From: Candidatus Tepidiaquacellales bacterium UBA6667
GTDB taxonomy: Bacteria > Bacteroidota > Ignavibacteria > Tepidaquicellales > Tepidaquicellaceae
Assembly: GCA_002455255.1 (NCBI GenBank)
Contig: DKKL01000038.1
Location: 20,478 to 29,848 of the forward strand
Direction of reading: 5' to 3'
DNA length: 9,371 nucleotides
Shown: positions 1-5,639 of the stretch, piece by piece
Layout: each line of letters opens with the position of its first letter
Numbering within the stretch: position 1 is the stretch's first letter
The notes under the pieces: model-generated
The model's input: only the letters and a program-made list of their open reading frames with translations
The model's database searches: none
Told to the model about the DNA's origin: nothing
Position numbers and translations under genes: made by a program

Positions 1-30
1 AACCTGATGCAAAACATCAGGTTTTTTTAT
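1..30 (+). terminator. Rho-independent terminator of an upstream gene; first copy of a 30-bp repeat
   Basis: The arms AACCTGATG (1-9) and CATCAGGTT (15-23) form a perfect 9-bp stem with a five-base loop (10-14), followed by a run of T to 28. This is a classical intrinsic terminator, presumably ending a gene that lies left of the window. Positions 1-30 are identical to 1779-1808, so the same hairpin lies on both sides of the first secreted-protein gene. Confidence 0.85.
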
Positions 31-36
31 GTTAAT

Positions 37-65
37 TTTAAACACTTGAATTTTATTAATATAAT
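37..65 (+). promoter_or_regulatory. Possible promoter of the first T9SS cargo gene
   Basis: A perfect TATAAT lies at 60-65, with TTTAAA (four of six matches to TTGACA) 17 bp upstream at 37-42. Initiation near 72 would give a leader of about 24 nt before the ATG at 96. The region is very AT-rich, so chance matches are likely. Bacteroidota primary promoters also often use a different -7 element, so this is only a weak candidate. Confidence 0.25.
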
Positions 66-95
66 TTGAACTTTTCTAAACATAAAAAATACAAA

Positions 96-1739
96 ATGAA
101 AATAAAATTCAACCTCGCGATTTTGATTTTGTTATTAATCGCCGAAATCGCCAATTCACAACCGGTTATCATTCAAAGAGTTAATCTTAACGGAAATAAT
201 ATTCGTGCTATATTTCAAAATACCGGTATATTTAATCAAAATACAGCAGCCCAAAACCAACCCGGATTTGAATGGCCAAAGTTTTCAGGTAATTATTTAG
301 TATTCAGTACCGGGATTACAATCGCAGCTTACGTAAATGATACAATGAGAATGGCTGCAGGGTCATACAGAGGTGAGTATGGACCCGGATATATCGAAAA
401 TCTGCTCCCGGTTTCTAATTCTGATTTTAAAATCTATAATGTTTATTCTTATAGTACAAATGCAGATCCTGATTATGTAAACTGGTATAAAATGGTACCC
501 TTTGGTGCACCTTATGATGATTTAAATTTCAATGGTCAGTTTGACCCAATGATTGATAAACCGGGTGTAAAAAATGCTGCTCAAACAATTTTTGTTGTTT
601 TAAATGATGCAAACCAGTCTTGGCATACTACAGGTGAAGGTTTTGGTGGTGGGACAAAACCTTTATATGCACAGGTTAGTCTGACTGCATGGTGTTATGA
701 TTCTCCCGGAATGGAAGATATTCAATTAGTAAAATTTAATATTACAAATAAATCAAATTTTGTTTGGGATAGTGCTTTCGCATCTATTGTTTGCGATCCT
801 GATATTGGTGATGGGAATGATGATTACATTGGTTGTGATACTTTAACGAGCAGCGGATTTGCGTATAATGCTGATAACAATGATCCTGAATACGGATTAA
901 ATCCTCCTGCAGTTGGTTTTACATTATTAAGAGGATTAAGGGATTTTCAGACTTCACCGGTTAAAAATTTAGGAATGACTTCATTTGTGAAATTTACAAA
1001 TACCGGTTCTGCTCCTCCTCCATGCGAATCAGATCCCAACGGTGAACCTGTTCCTGCATATAATTTTATGAAAGGTTATAAAAAAGATATGAGCCCGTGG
1101 GTAAATCCTTTAAACAATCAGCCAACTAAATTTGTTTATACAGGAAATCCTGAAACAAATGCAGGATGGACTCAATCAAAAGGTTCAAGACAAAACTGTG
1201 GCGGGCTGAACGGAAATACTATAAATCTTGACCCTCCTGGAGATGTAAGGTTTGTAATGTCAAGTGGCTCAACTAATCTAAAAATTTATCCGGGTCAACA
1301 GCAAAATATTGTTATTGGAGAAATTTCTAAAAGAGGAAACAGTAATTTAAACTCGGTAACTCGAGTTAAAATGACTGCTGAATTTTTAAGAAATTATTTT
1401 GAACTATATATTGCTTCAAATGTGAATGTAAATGTAAATAATATTTCAACAATTGTACCTGAAAGTTTTTTAGTTGAACAAAACTATCCGAATCCTTTTA
1501 ATCCTGAAACAAAAATTCGATTTTCACTTCCCGCAGCAGGAAAAGTATCTTTAAAAGTCTATGATTTACTCGGGAAAGAAGTTAGCTCTATCGTGGATAA
1601 TAATTTGAACGCGGGTATATTTGAATATAACTATAATGGTTCAGCATTAAACTCAGGAGTTTACTTTTATAAACTCGAGTTTACCGGGAACGACGGAAAG
1701 TATTTTTCAGATATGAAAAAAATGATGTTGGTGAAGTAA
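96..1739 (+). CDS. Secreted protein with C-terminal T9SS type A sorting domain (547 aa)
   Basis: This is a predicted secreted or cell-surface protein of unknown function. The ATG at 96 is preferred over an in-frame TTG at 66 because it puts a signal peptide at the very N-terminus: MKIK, a hydrophobic core at residues 5-16, and likely cleavage after NS at residue 21. Residues 463-547 begin NYPNPFNPET and end with GVYFYKLEF and a basic MKKMMLVK tail. This matches the T9SS type A sorting domain, which directs export across the outer membrane and is removed or anchored there. The body is rich in Asp, Asn and Gly. It holds a DxNxNGxxD loop (142-150), like calcium loops of dockerin or thrombospondin type-3 repeats, and an acidic DPDIGDGNDDYIGCD segment (234-248). 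That segment resembles one I recall from large secreted proteins of Ignavibacteria. No catalytic motif is recognised. Identical terminators flank the gene, so it is probably monocistronic. Confidence 0.9.
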   Translation: MKIKFNLAILILLLIAEIANSQPVIIQRVNLNGNNIRAIFQNTGIFNQNTAAQNQPGFEWPKFSGNYLVFSTGITIAAYVNDTMRMAAGSYRGEYGPGYIENLLPVSNSDFKIYNVYSYSTNADPDYVNWYKMVPFGAPYDDLNFNGQFDPMIDKPGVKNAAQTIFVVLNDANQSWHTTGEGFGGGTKPLYAQVSLTAWCYDSPGMEDIQLVKFNITNKSNFVWDSAFASIVCDPDIGDGNDDYIGCDTLTSSGFAYNADNNDPEYGLNPPAVGFTLLRGLRDFQTSPVKNLGMTSFVKFTNTGSAPPPCESDPNGEPVPAYNFMKGYKKDMSPWVNPLNNQPTKFVYTGNPETNAGWTQSKGSRQNCGGLNGNTINLDPPGDVRFVMSSGSTNLKIYPGQQQNIVIGEISKRGNSNLNSVTRVKMTAEFLRNYFELYIASNVNVNVNNISTIVPESFLVEQNYPNPFNPETKIRFSLPAAGKVSLKVYDLLGKEVSSIVDNNLNAGIFEYNYNGSALNSGVYFYKLEFTGNDGKYFSDMKKMMLVK

Positions 1740-1774
1740 TAGAAGTAATAAAATATTTATTGTGCAAATTTAAT

Positions 1775-1808
1775 AAAAAACCTGATGCAAAACATCAGGT
1801 TTTTTTAT
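1775..1808. terminator. Bidirectional intrinsic terminator shared by two convergent genes; second copy of the 30-bp repeat
   Basis: A run of six A plus CCTGATG (1775-1787) pairs with CATCAGG plus a run of T (1793-1805) around a five-base loop. The stem is up to 13 bp. The T run at 1800-1806 serves the + strand gene, and the A run at 1775-1780 becomes a T run for the - strand gene. The stop codon of the - strand gene (TAA, complement of 1805-1807) lies inside the T tract, so termination follows translation directly. Positions 1779-1808 repeat 1-30 exactly. Confidence 0.9.
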
Positions 1809-2716
1809 TTCATTAAAATCATTTTTTTAATCTCTTTATAATTTTCACTTTCTAATTTATAATAATAAATTCCACTTGGAAAATTTTCACCATTAAATAT
1901 AAAATTATATGTTCCGGCTGACAAACTCGAATTAACTAAAATGGTTACAACTCTCCCTAAATTATCAAAAACAAATAATTTCACTTTGCTTTTTTCTTTT
2001 ATGGAAAAGGAAATATTAGTTTCAGGATTAAATGGATTAGGATAGTTTTGATTTAAACAATAATCAGAAGAAATTTCATTTATTTGACTTATATTAGTTG
2101 TAGATGTATCCCCATAAAGAACACCGTCTATTACGCAACCATTTAATGTATAATTGCTTGATGAAAATCCACCACCGCCACCTCCGGAACTAAAGACCTT
2201 ATATATACCAAAAAAATCACAAATTACTTTACTAGAATTACTAATTGACACAGAGTTACTCCTACTATAATTGTAATAATTGTAATTTGTATTTCTGGAG
2301 AATAGATTTCTTGTTCTAAGACTATCAAATCTTGTCAATGTATCATTACAATCTATAATTAAACTACCTTCTTGAACAACAAAACTGTCCAATAAGCTTT
2401 CCTGAAAATGATTATTACAATTAGGTAATTTATCGAGATAATATAAACTGTAAGTAATAGGATCTTGTCTAACCCATTTTCCTAAATAAAAATCAGGAAA
2501 TTTATTTAGATAATAATACTTTTTGTTATTAACTATTGTATCCTTTGAAATAGTTGATTTAATTTTTCCTGAAAAGTGTCCCCCGATAATGGTTGCAGAA
2601 TAACTATAAATATAGACATTCCCGACTTTTAGATTTATTAATGAACTATTGCTTAATAATGTATTTGGAATAATATGTGAGGTAATTAATAAAAACAGTA
2701 AGATTATTTTTTTCAT
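1805..2716 (-). CDS. Small secreted protein with C-terminal T9SS type A sorting domain (303 aa)
   Basis: This is a predicted T9SS cargo protein of unknown function. I chose the ATG at 2716-2714 over a TTG six codons upstream because it starts a good signal peptide, MKKIILLFLLITSHIIPN, with cleavage somewhere around residues 18-24. The sorting domain covers residues 224-303, starting NYPNPFNPET and ending in GIYYYKLE and the basic IKKMILMK tail. It closely resembles the domain of the convergent neighbour. The middle region is rich in Ser, Asn and Tyr, with five Cys in the mature part and a run of six Gly (178-183) between serines. No catalytic or binding motif is recognised. The N-terminal part (LKVGNVYIYSYSA onward) looks like a beta-rich domain, which is inference. 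Its 3' end shares a terminator with the + strand gene. Its 5' end diverges from hsp20 across a 232-bp control region. Confidence 0.88.
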   Translation of the reverse strand: MKKIILLFLLITSHIIPNTLLSNSSLINLKVGNVYIYSYSATIIGGHFSGKIKSTISKDTIVNNKKYYYLNKFPDFYLGKWVRQDPITYSLYYLDKLPNCNNHFQESLLDSFVVQEGSLIIDCNDTLTRFDSLRTRNLFSRNTNYNYYNYSRSNSVSISNSSKVICDFFGIYKVFSSGGGGGGFSSSNYTLNGCVIDGVLYGDTSTTNISQINEISSDYCLNQNYPNPFNPETNISFSIKEKSKVKLFVFDNLGRVVTILVNSSLSAGTYNFIFNGENFPSGIYYYKLESENYKEIKKMILMK

Positions 2717-2781
2717 AGCGATTTTTTTAAACAAACTAATAATAATTTAGAATATAATCAATACTACAAAATGGATGATTA

Positions 2782-2811
2782 TATTTTGACATTTAAGACA
2801 TTATTTTGACA
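2782..2811. repeat. Pair of 10-bp direct repeats with 20-bp spacing, upstream of hsp20
   Basis: TATTTTGACA occurs at 2782-2791 and again at 2802-2811, offset by exactly 20 bp (about two helical turns). A third GACA sits between them at 2797-2800. Two sites on one helical face are typical of a dimeric activator or repressor binding region. They lie about 90-120 bp upstream of the start expected from the sigma-54-like element, a usual enhancer distance. They could equally act on the divergent secreted-protein gene. Confidence 0.5.
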
Positions 2812-2837
2812 ATATTCTTTTTACAATGTAATTTTTG
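2804..2837 (+). promoter_or_regulatory. Alternative vegetative-type promoter for hsp20
   Basis: The second repeat contains a perfect TTGACA (2806-2811), with TAATTT (four of six matches to TATAAT) 17 bp downstream at 2829-2834. Read with the Bacteroidota consensus (TTTG, about 19 bp, TAnnTTTG), TTTTG at 2804-2808 is followed after 20 bp by TAATTTTTG, which has one T too many. This competes with the sigma-54-like site as the hsp20 promoter. The sequence alone cannot decide between them. Confidence 0.3.
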
Positions 2838-2848
2838 GTTTTTTTAAT

Positions 2849-2860
2849 GTCATTAATGAC
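2849..2860. promoter_or_regulatory. 12-bp perfect palindrome, candidate operator
   Basis: GTCATTAATGAC is its own reverse complement. TTAA at 2844-2847 and CTAA at 2862-2865 roughly extend the symmetry. It lies 14 bp upstream of the -24-like element and just downstream of the alternative -10 region, a position suited to a dimeric repressor or activator. It is not the CIRCE element bound by HrcA, whose arms are TTAGCACTC and GAGTGCTAA. Confidence 0.4.
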
Positions 2861-2873
2861 GCTAATATCCTTT

Positions 2874-2888
2874 TGGCATAGTTATTGA
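2874..2888 (+). promoter_or_regulatory. Near-consensus sigma-54 (-24/-12) promoter for hsp20
   Basis: TGGCATAGTTATTGA matches the sigma-54 pattern TGGCAC-N5-TTGCA at the key GG (2875-2876) and TTG (2885-2887), with exact spacing. The invariant C of the -12 GC is A here (2888). Initiation would fall near 2900, giving a leader of about 49 nt. Sigma-54 promoters need an enhancer-binding activator, and the repeats at 2782-2811 are at a fitting distance. The -12 mismatch and AT-rich background limit confidence. Confidence 0.4.
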
Positions 2889-2921
2889 AATAAATAAAGG
2901 CATAGCTTAAAAATAAATAAA
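2875..2921 (+). repeat. Imperfect tandem repeat of about 24 bp in the hsp20 leader
   Basis: A unit starting GGCATAG and ending AAATAAATAAA occurs at 2875-2898 and directly again at 2899-2921. The second copy differs by a small indel in the middle and lacks the TTG of the -12-like element. The predicted transcription start for a sigma-54 promoter would fall at the beginning of the second copy. It may be a local slippage duplication or a doubled binding site. Confidence 0.6.
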
Positions 2922-2934
2922 AATTTAAAAATAA

Positions 2935-2940
2935 AAGGAG
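2935..2940 (+). promoter_or_regulatory. Strong Shine-Dalgarno site of hsp20
   Basis: AAGGAG lies eight bases before the ATG at 2949, a near-ideal SD. It stands out because the other genes here (both T9SS genes, dnaK and both kinases) have plain A/T-rich leaders. It fixes the hsp20 start and suggests high translation. Confidence 0.8.
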
Positions 2941-2948
2941 TTAAAACT

Positions 2949-3380
2949 ATGAACTTAGTAAAAATTAAAACTGATGGTGACATCTTAAAAACAATTAATG
3001 AAACTTTTGATTCTTTGTTATTCCCTTTTTCAAATGTTTCCGGTAAATCCAACATTGCACCGAGAGCTGAGATTACAGAAGATAAAGATAATTTCTTTTT
3101 GAATCTTGAAATTCCGGGCGTGAACAAAGAAGATGTTAAAGTTTCCGTTGAAAATAATGTACTCACAATCAGCGGTGTTAAAAAAGAAACTTACAACAAA
3201 GATGAAAAGAATTTAATTATGAATGAAAGATATTATGGAGAATTTACAAGAAGTTTCAATTTGACTAAAGATATTAATCTTAACGGTATTGATGCTCAGT
3301 TTAACAATGGTGTGCTAAGCGTAACTTTACCAAAAGTTGAAGAAGCAAAACCTGTTGTAAAAGAAATTAACATTAAGTAA
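2949..3380 (+). CDS. Small heat-shock protein, Hsp20/alpha-crystallin family (143 aa)
   Basis: This is an ATP-independent cytosolic holdase. It forms oligomers, binds unfolding proteins, and passes them to the DnaK system for refolding. Residues 1-35 form the variable N-terminal arm, which is Phe- and Leu-containing (FDSLLFPF). Residues 36-129 are the alpha-crystallin domain, with the strands EIPGVNKEDVKVSVENN and VLTISG and the signature AQFNNGVLSVTLPK (116-129, GVL at 121-123). The C-terminal I-N-I (140-142) is the IxI motif that docks on neighbouring subunits. The length is normal for the bacterial class. The start is fixed by the strong SD. A terminator follows directly and a complex control region precedes it, so it is probably a single-gene transcript. 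The next gene, dnaK, encodes its functional partner. I give no gene symbol because paralogues (hspA, ibpA, hsp18 and others) cannot be told apart here. Confidence 0.96.
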   Translation: MNLVKIKTDGDILKTINETFDSLLFPFSNVSGKSNIAPRAEITEDKDNFFLNLEIPGVNKEDVKVSVENNVLTISGVKKETYNKDEKNLIMNERYYGEFTRSFNLTKDINLNGIDAQFNNGVLSVTLPKVEEAKPVVKEINIK

Positions 3381-3393
3381 TTTTTTCAAACCG

Positions 3394-3421
3394 GTCTGCC
3401 GACTAAAATCGGCAGACTTTT
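3394..3421 (+). terminator. Intrinsic terminator after hsp20
   Basis: GTCTGCCGA (3394-3402) pairs perfectly with TCGGCAGAC (3409-3417) around a six-base loop, followed by four T. The GC-rich 9-bp stem lies 13 bp after the hsp20 stop, so most transcription should end before dnaK. The T tail is short, so some read-through is possible. Confidence 0.85.
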
Positions 3422-3471
3422 ATACGTTTAAAATCGTAGTTCAATATAATATATTATACTATTCTTAACAC

Positions 3472-3500
3472 GGGGAGGTCATCCGAATATGATACTCCCC
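3472..3500 (+). promoter_or_regulatory. GC-rich hairpin upstream of dnaK, possible leader control element
   Basis: GGGGAG (3472-3477) pairs with CTCCCC (3495-3500). Further in, TCAT (3479-3482) pairs with ATGA (3489-3492) around a six-base loop, with a small internal bulge. It has no T run, so it is not an ordinary terminator. It starts about 100 nt before the dnaK ATG in otherwise AT-rich DNA. It could be an operator or a structured mRNA leader. A seven-codon reading frame (3489-3512) overlaps its 3' arm, with GGGGAGG (3472-3478) placed like an SD. Confidence 0.45.
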
Positions 3501-3577
3501 TGCTTTGTATAAAATGAGTGTAATGAAATTCAAAATTTCAATTAAATTAAAAAGTTTAAAAAATTAAAAATAAAATT

Positions 3578-5521
3578 ATGGGTAAAATAATAGGAATTGA
3601 CCTTGGAACTACCAACTCTTGTGTTTCTGTGATGGAGGGTAATGATCCTGTGGTTATTCAAAATGCTGAAGGACACAGAACTACTCCGTCTGTGGTTGCC
3701 TTTACAAAAAATGGAGACAGGTTAGTCGGCGACCCTGCAAAAAGACAAGCCGTAACTAATCCTAAAAATACTATCTTCTCCATAAAGAGATTTATGGGTA
3801 GAAGATATGATGAAGTTACTGAAGAAATTAAAAAAGTCCCTTATACAATAGTTAAAGGTGATAATGATGTTGCAAGAGTTGAAATTGATGATCCTGCAAC
3901 AGGGCAAAAAAGAATTTATTCTCCACCGGAAATCTCCGCAATGATTTTACAGAAAATGAAAAAAACTGCTGAAGATTATCTTGGTGAAGAAATTAAAGAA
4001 GCTGTTATAACCGTTCCTGCTTATTTCAACGATGCTCAAAGACAAGCTACAAAAGATGCCGGAAAAATTGCAGGTTTGGAAGTAAAAAGAATCATTAATG
4101 AACCAACAGCCGCAGCTCTTGCTTATGGTTTAGATAAAAAAACCAAAAATAATAAAGTCGCTGTGTATGACCTTGGTGGTGGTACATTTGATATTTCAAT
4201 CCTCGAACTTGGTGACGGTGTATTTGAAGTTAAATCTTCAAATGGTGACGGACATCTTGGTGGAGACGATTTTGATCAGGTGTTGATAGATGAACTTGCT
4301 AACAGATTCCAGAAAAAAGAAGGTATTGATTTAAGAAAAGATGCAATGGCTTTACAAAGATTAAAAGAAGCTTCAGAAATTGCAAAAAAAGATTTATCAA
4401 ATAAAACTTCTACTGAAATAAATTTACCATACATAACAGCAACAGCTGAAGGTCCTAAATTTCTTCTTGAAACAATTACACGTGCTGAATTTGAAAGATT
4501 AATTGACCCACTCGTCCAGAGAACAGTTGGACCTTGCGAACAAGCTCTGAAAGATTCAGGTTTTACAAAAGATCAAATTGATGAAGTTATACTTGTTGGT
4601 GGTTCAACCCGTGTCCCAATGGTTCAGGATGTTGTAAAAAAGATTTTCGGAAAAGAACCAAGCAAAGGTGTAAACCCTGATGAAGTGGTAGCCGTTGGTG
4701 CCGCTATTCAAGGTGGAGTTTTAACGGGAGATGTTCAGGATGTTTTATTACTTGATGTAACACCTCTTTCACTCGGTCTTGAAACTCTTGGTGGCGTTAT
4801 GACAGTTCTTATTCCTGCAAATACTACAATACCAACTAAAAAATCTCAGGTATTCTCAACTGCATCTGATAATCAACCGTCAGTTGAAATTCATGTATTG
4901 CAAGGTGAAAGACCAATGGCTATTGATAACAGAACACTCGGAAGGTTCCATCTTGATGGAATTCCTCCTGCTGCTAGAGGTTTACCTCAAATTGAAGTAT
5001 CATTTGATATTGATGCTAACGGTATTCTTAGCGTATCTGCTAAAGATTTAGGTACAGGAAAAGTTCAGGATATCAAAATTACACATTCGTCAGGATTATC
5101 TCAGGAAGAAATTGACAAAATGAGAAAAGATGCTAAAGAACACGAAAGCGAAGATAAAAAGAAAAAAGAACTTATTGACAAACAAAATGAAGCAGACTCA
5201 TTACTTTTCCAAGGTGAAAAATTAATGACTGAGTCAGGCGATAAACTTTCTGCTGATAATAAAGGTAAAGTTCAGGCAGCAATTGAAAGATTAAAATCTG
5301 TTGCAAAATCTTCTGATGTAAATGAAATTACTTCTGCAATAGAAGGTTACAATGCAGCATGGACAGCCGCATCTCAGGATATTTATAACGCTGCTAAAGA
5401 ACAGCAACCTCCTGCAGGAGATCCGCAACAAGGTTCACAACAAAATACCGGACAGACAGATGCAGGACAAAGCGGTGCAGAAACAGCTGACTTTGAAGTT
5501 GTAGATGATGATAAAAAATAA
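3578..5521 (+). CDS. dnaK: Hsp70 chaperone DnaK (647 aa)
   Basis: This is the cytosolic ATP-dependent Hsp70 that folds and refolds client proteins with DnaJ and GrpE, taking clients from Hsp20. All landmarks are present. Phosphate loop 1 is IGIDLGTTNS (5-14), and the catalytic Lys is K70 in FSIKRFMG. VPAYFNDAQRQATKDAG is at 146-162, and INEPTAAALAYG is at 173-184. DLGGGTFDIS (198-207) carries T203, equivalent to the E. coli autophosphorylated Thr. The adenosine motif ILVGGSTRVP is at 338-347, and the linker DVLLLDVTPLSLG at 388-400. The substrate-binding domain contains HVLQGERPMA (439-448). A helical lid follows, then a Gln/Gly-rich disordered tail (about 609-636) and an acidic end DFEVVDDDKK. 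The length is close to E. coli DnaK (638). The start has no SD but is fixed by homology. grpE and dnaJ are absent nearby. TATAAT-like boxes at 3445-3460 may be its promoter, and no CIRCE element is seen. Confidence 0.99.
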   Translation: MGKIIGIDLGTTNSCVSVMEGNDPVVIQNAEGHRTTPSVVAFTKNGDRLVGDPAKRQAVTNPKNTIFSIKRFMGRRYDEVTEEIKKVPYTIVKGDNDVARVEIDDPATGQKRIYSPPEISAMILQKMKKTAEDYLGEEIKEAVITVPAYFNDAQRQATKDAGKIAGLEVKRIINEPTAAALAYGLDKKTKNNKVAVYDLGGGTFDISILELGDGVFEVKSSNGDGHLGGDDFDQVLIDELANRFQKKEGIDLRKDAMALQRLKEASEIAKKDLSNKTSTEINLPYITATAEGPKFLLETITRAEFERLIDPLVQRTVGPCEQALKDSGFTKDQIDEVILVGGSTRVPMVQDVVKKIFGKEPSKGVNPDEVVAVGAAIQGGVLTGDVQDVLLLDVTPLSLGLETLGGVMTVLIPANTTIPTKKSQVFSTASDNQPSVEIHVLQGERPMAIDNRTLGRFHLDGIPPAARGLPQIEVSFDIDANGILSVSAKDLGTGKVQDIKITHSSGLSQEEIDKMRKDAKEHESEDKKKKELIDKQNEADSLLFQGEKLMTESGDKLSADNKGKVQAAIERLKSVAKSSDVNEITSAIEGYNAAWTAASQDIYNAAKEQQPPAGDPQQGSQQNTGQTDAGQSGAETADFEVVDDDKK

Positions 5522-5545
5522 TCAGTTAGTTTTTTTATAAAATAT

Positions 5546-5581
5546 AAAGCATCGTTCTGTTTCAATGGACGATGCTTTTTT
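5546..5581 (+). terminator. Intrinsic terminator after dnaK
   Basis: AAAGCATCGT (5546-5555) pairs with ACGATGCTTT (5569-5578), extendable by one G-T and one C-G pair, around a nine-base loop, and is followed by T residues to 5581. It lies 24 bp after the dnaK stop. It separates dnaK transcription from the kinase genes. Confidence 0.88.
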
Positions 5582-5639
5582 ACTTAATACTGTTTAACTC
5601 CTTCCTTTTTTATTTTATTTTAATAGTTTATTTTTATTT

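Noticed and set aside
66..95. TTG start for the first T9SS gene, adding ten residues
   Set aside because: It would put a basic, polar stretch before the signal peptide. The ATG at 96 gives a standard signal peptide directly.
2717..2734. TTG start for the - strand T9SS gene, adding six residues
   Set aside because: The ATG at 2716 already begins a complete signal peptide (MKKIILLFLL), so the extension is unnecessary.
2783..2811. The TTTTGACA repeats as the start of a CRISPR or iteron array
   Set aside because: Only two copies with a 10-bp gap in a promoter region. There are too few and too short units, and no replication gene is nearby.
2882..3166. Open frame of 94 codons on the - strand over hsp20
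   Set aside because: It overlaps the well-supported hsp20 gene antisense, has low-complexity Phe/Leu content and matches no family. It is a shadow frame.
3422..3577. CIRCE/HrcA operator or classical heat-shock sigma promoter before dnaK
   Set aside because: No TTAGCACTC-N9-GAGTGCTAA and no CTTGAA/CCCCAT pair is present. The inverted repeat found (GGGGAG/CTCCCC) is unrelated.
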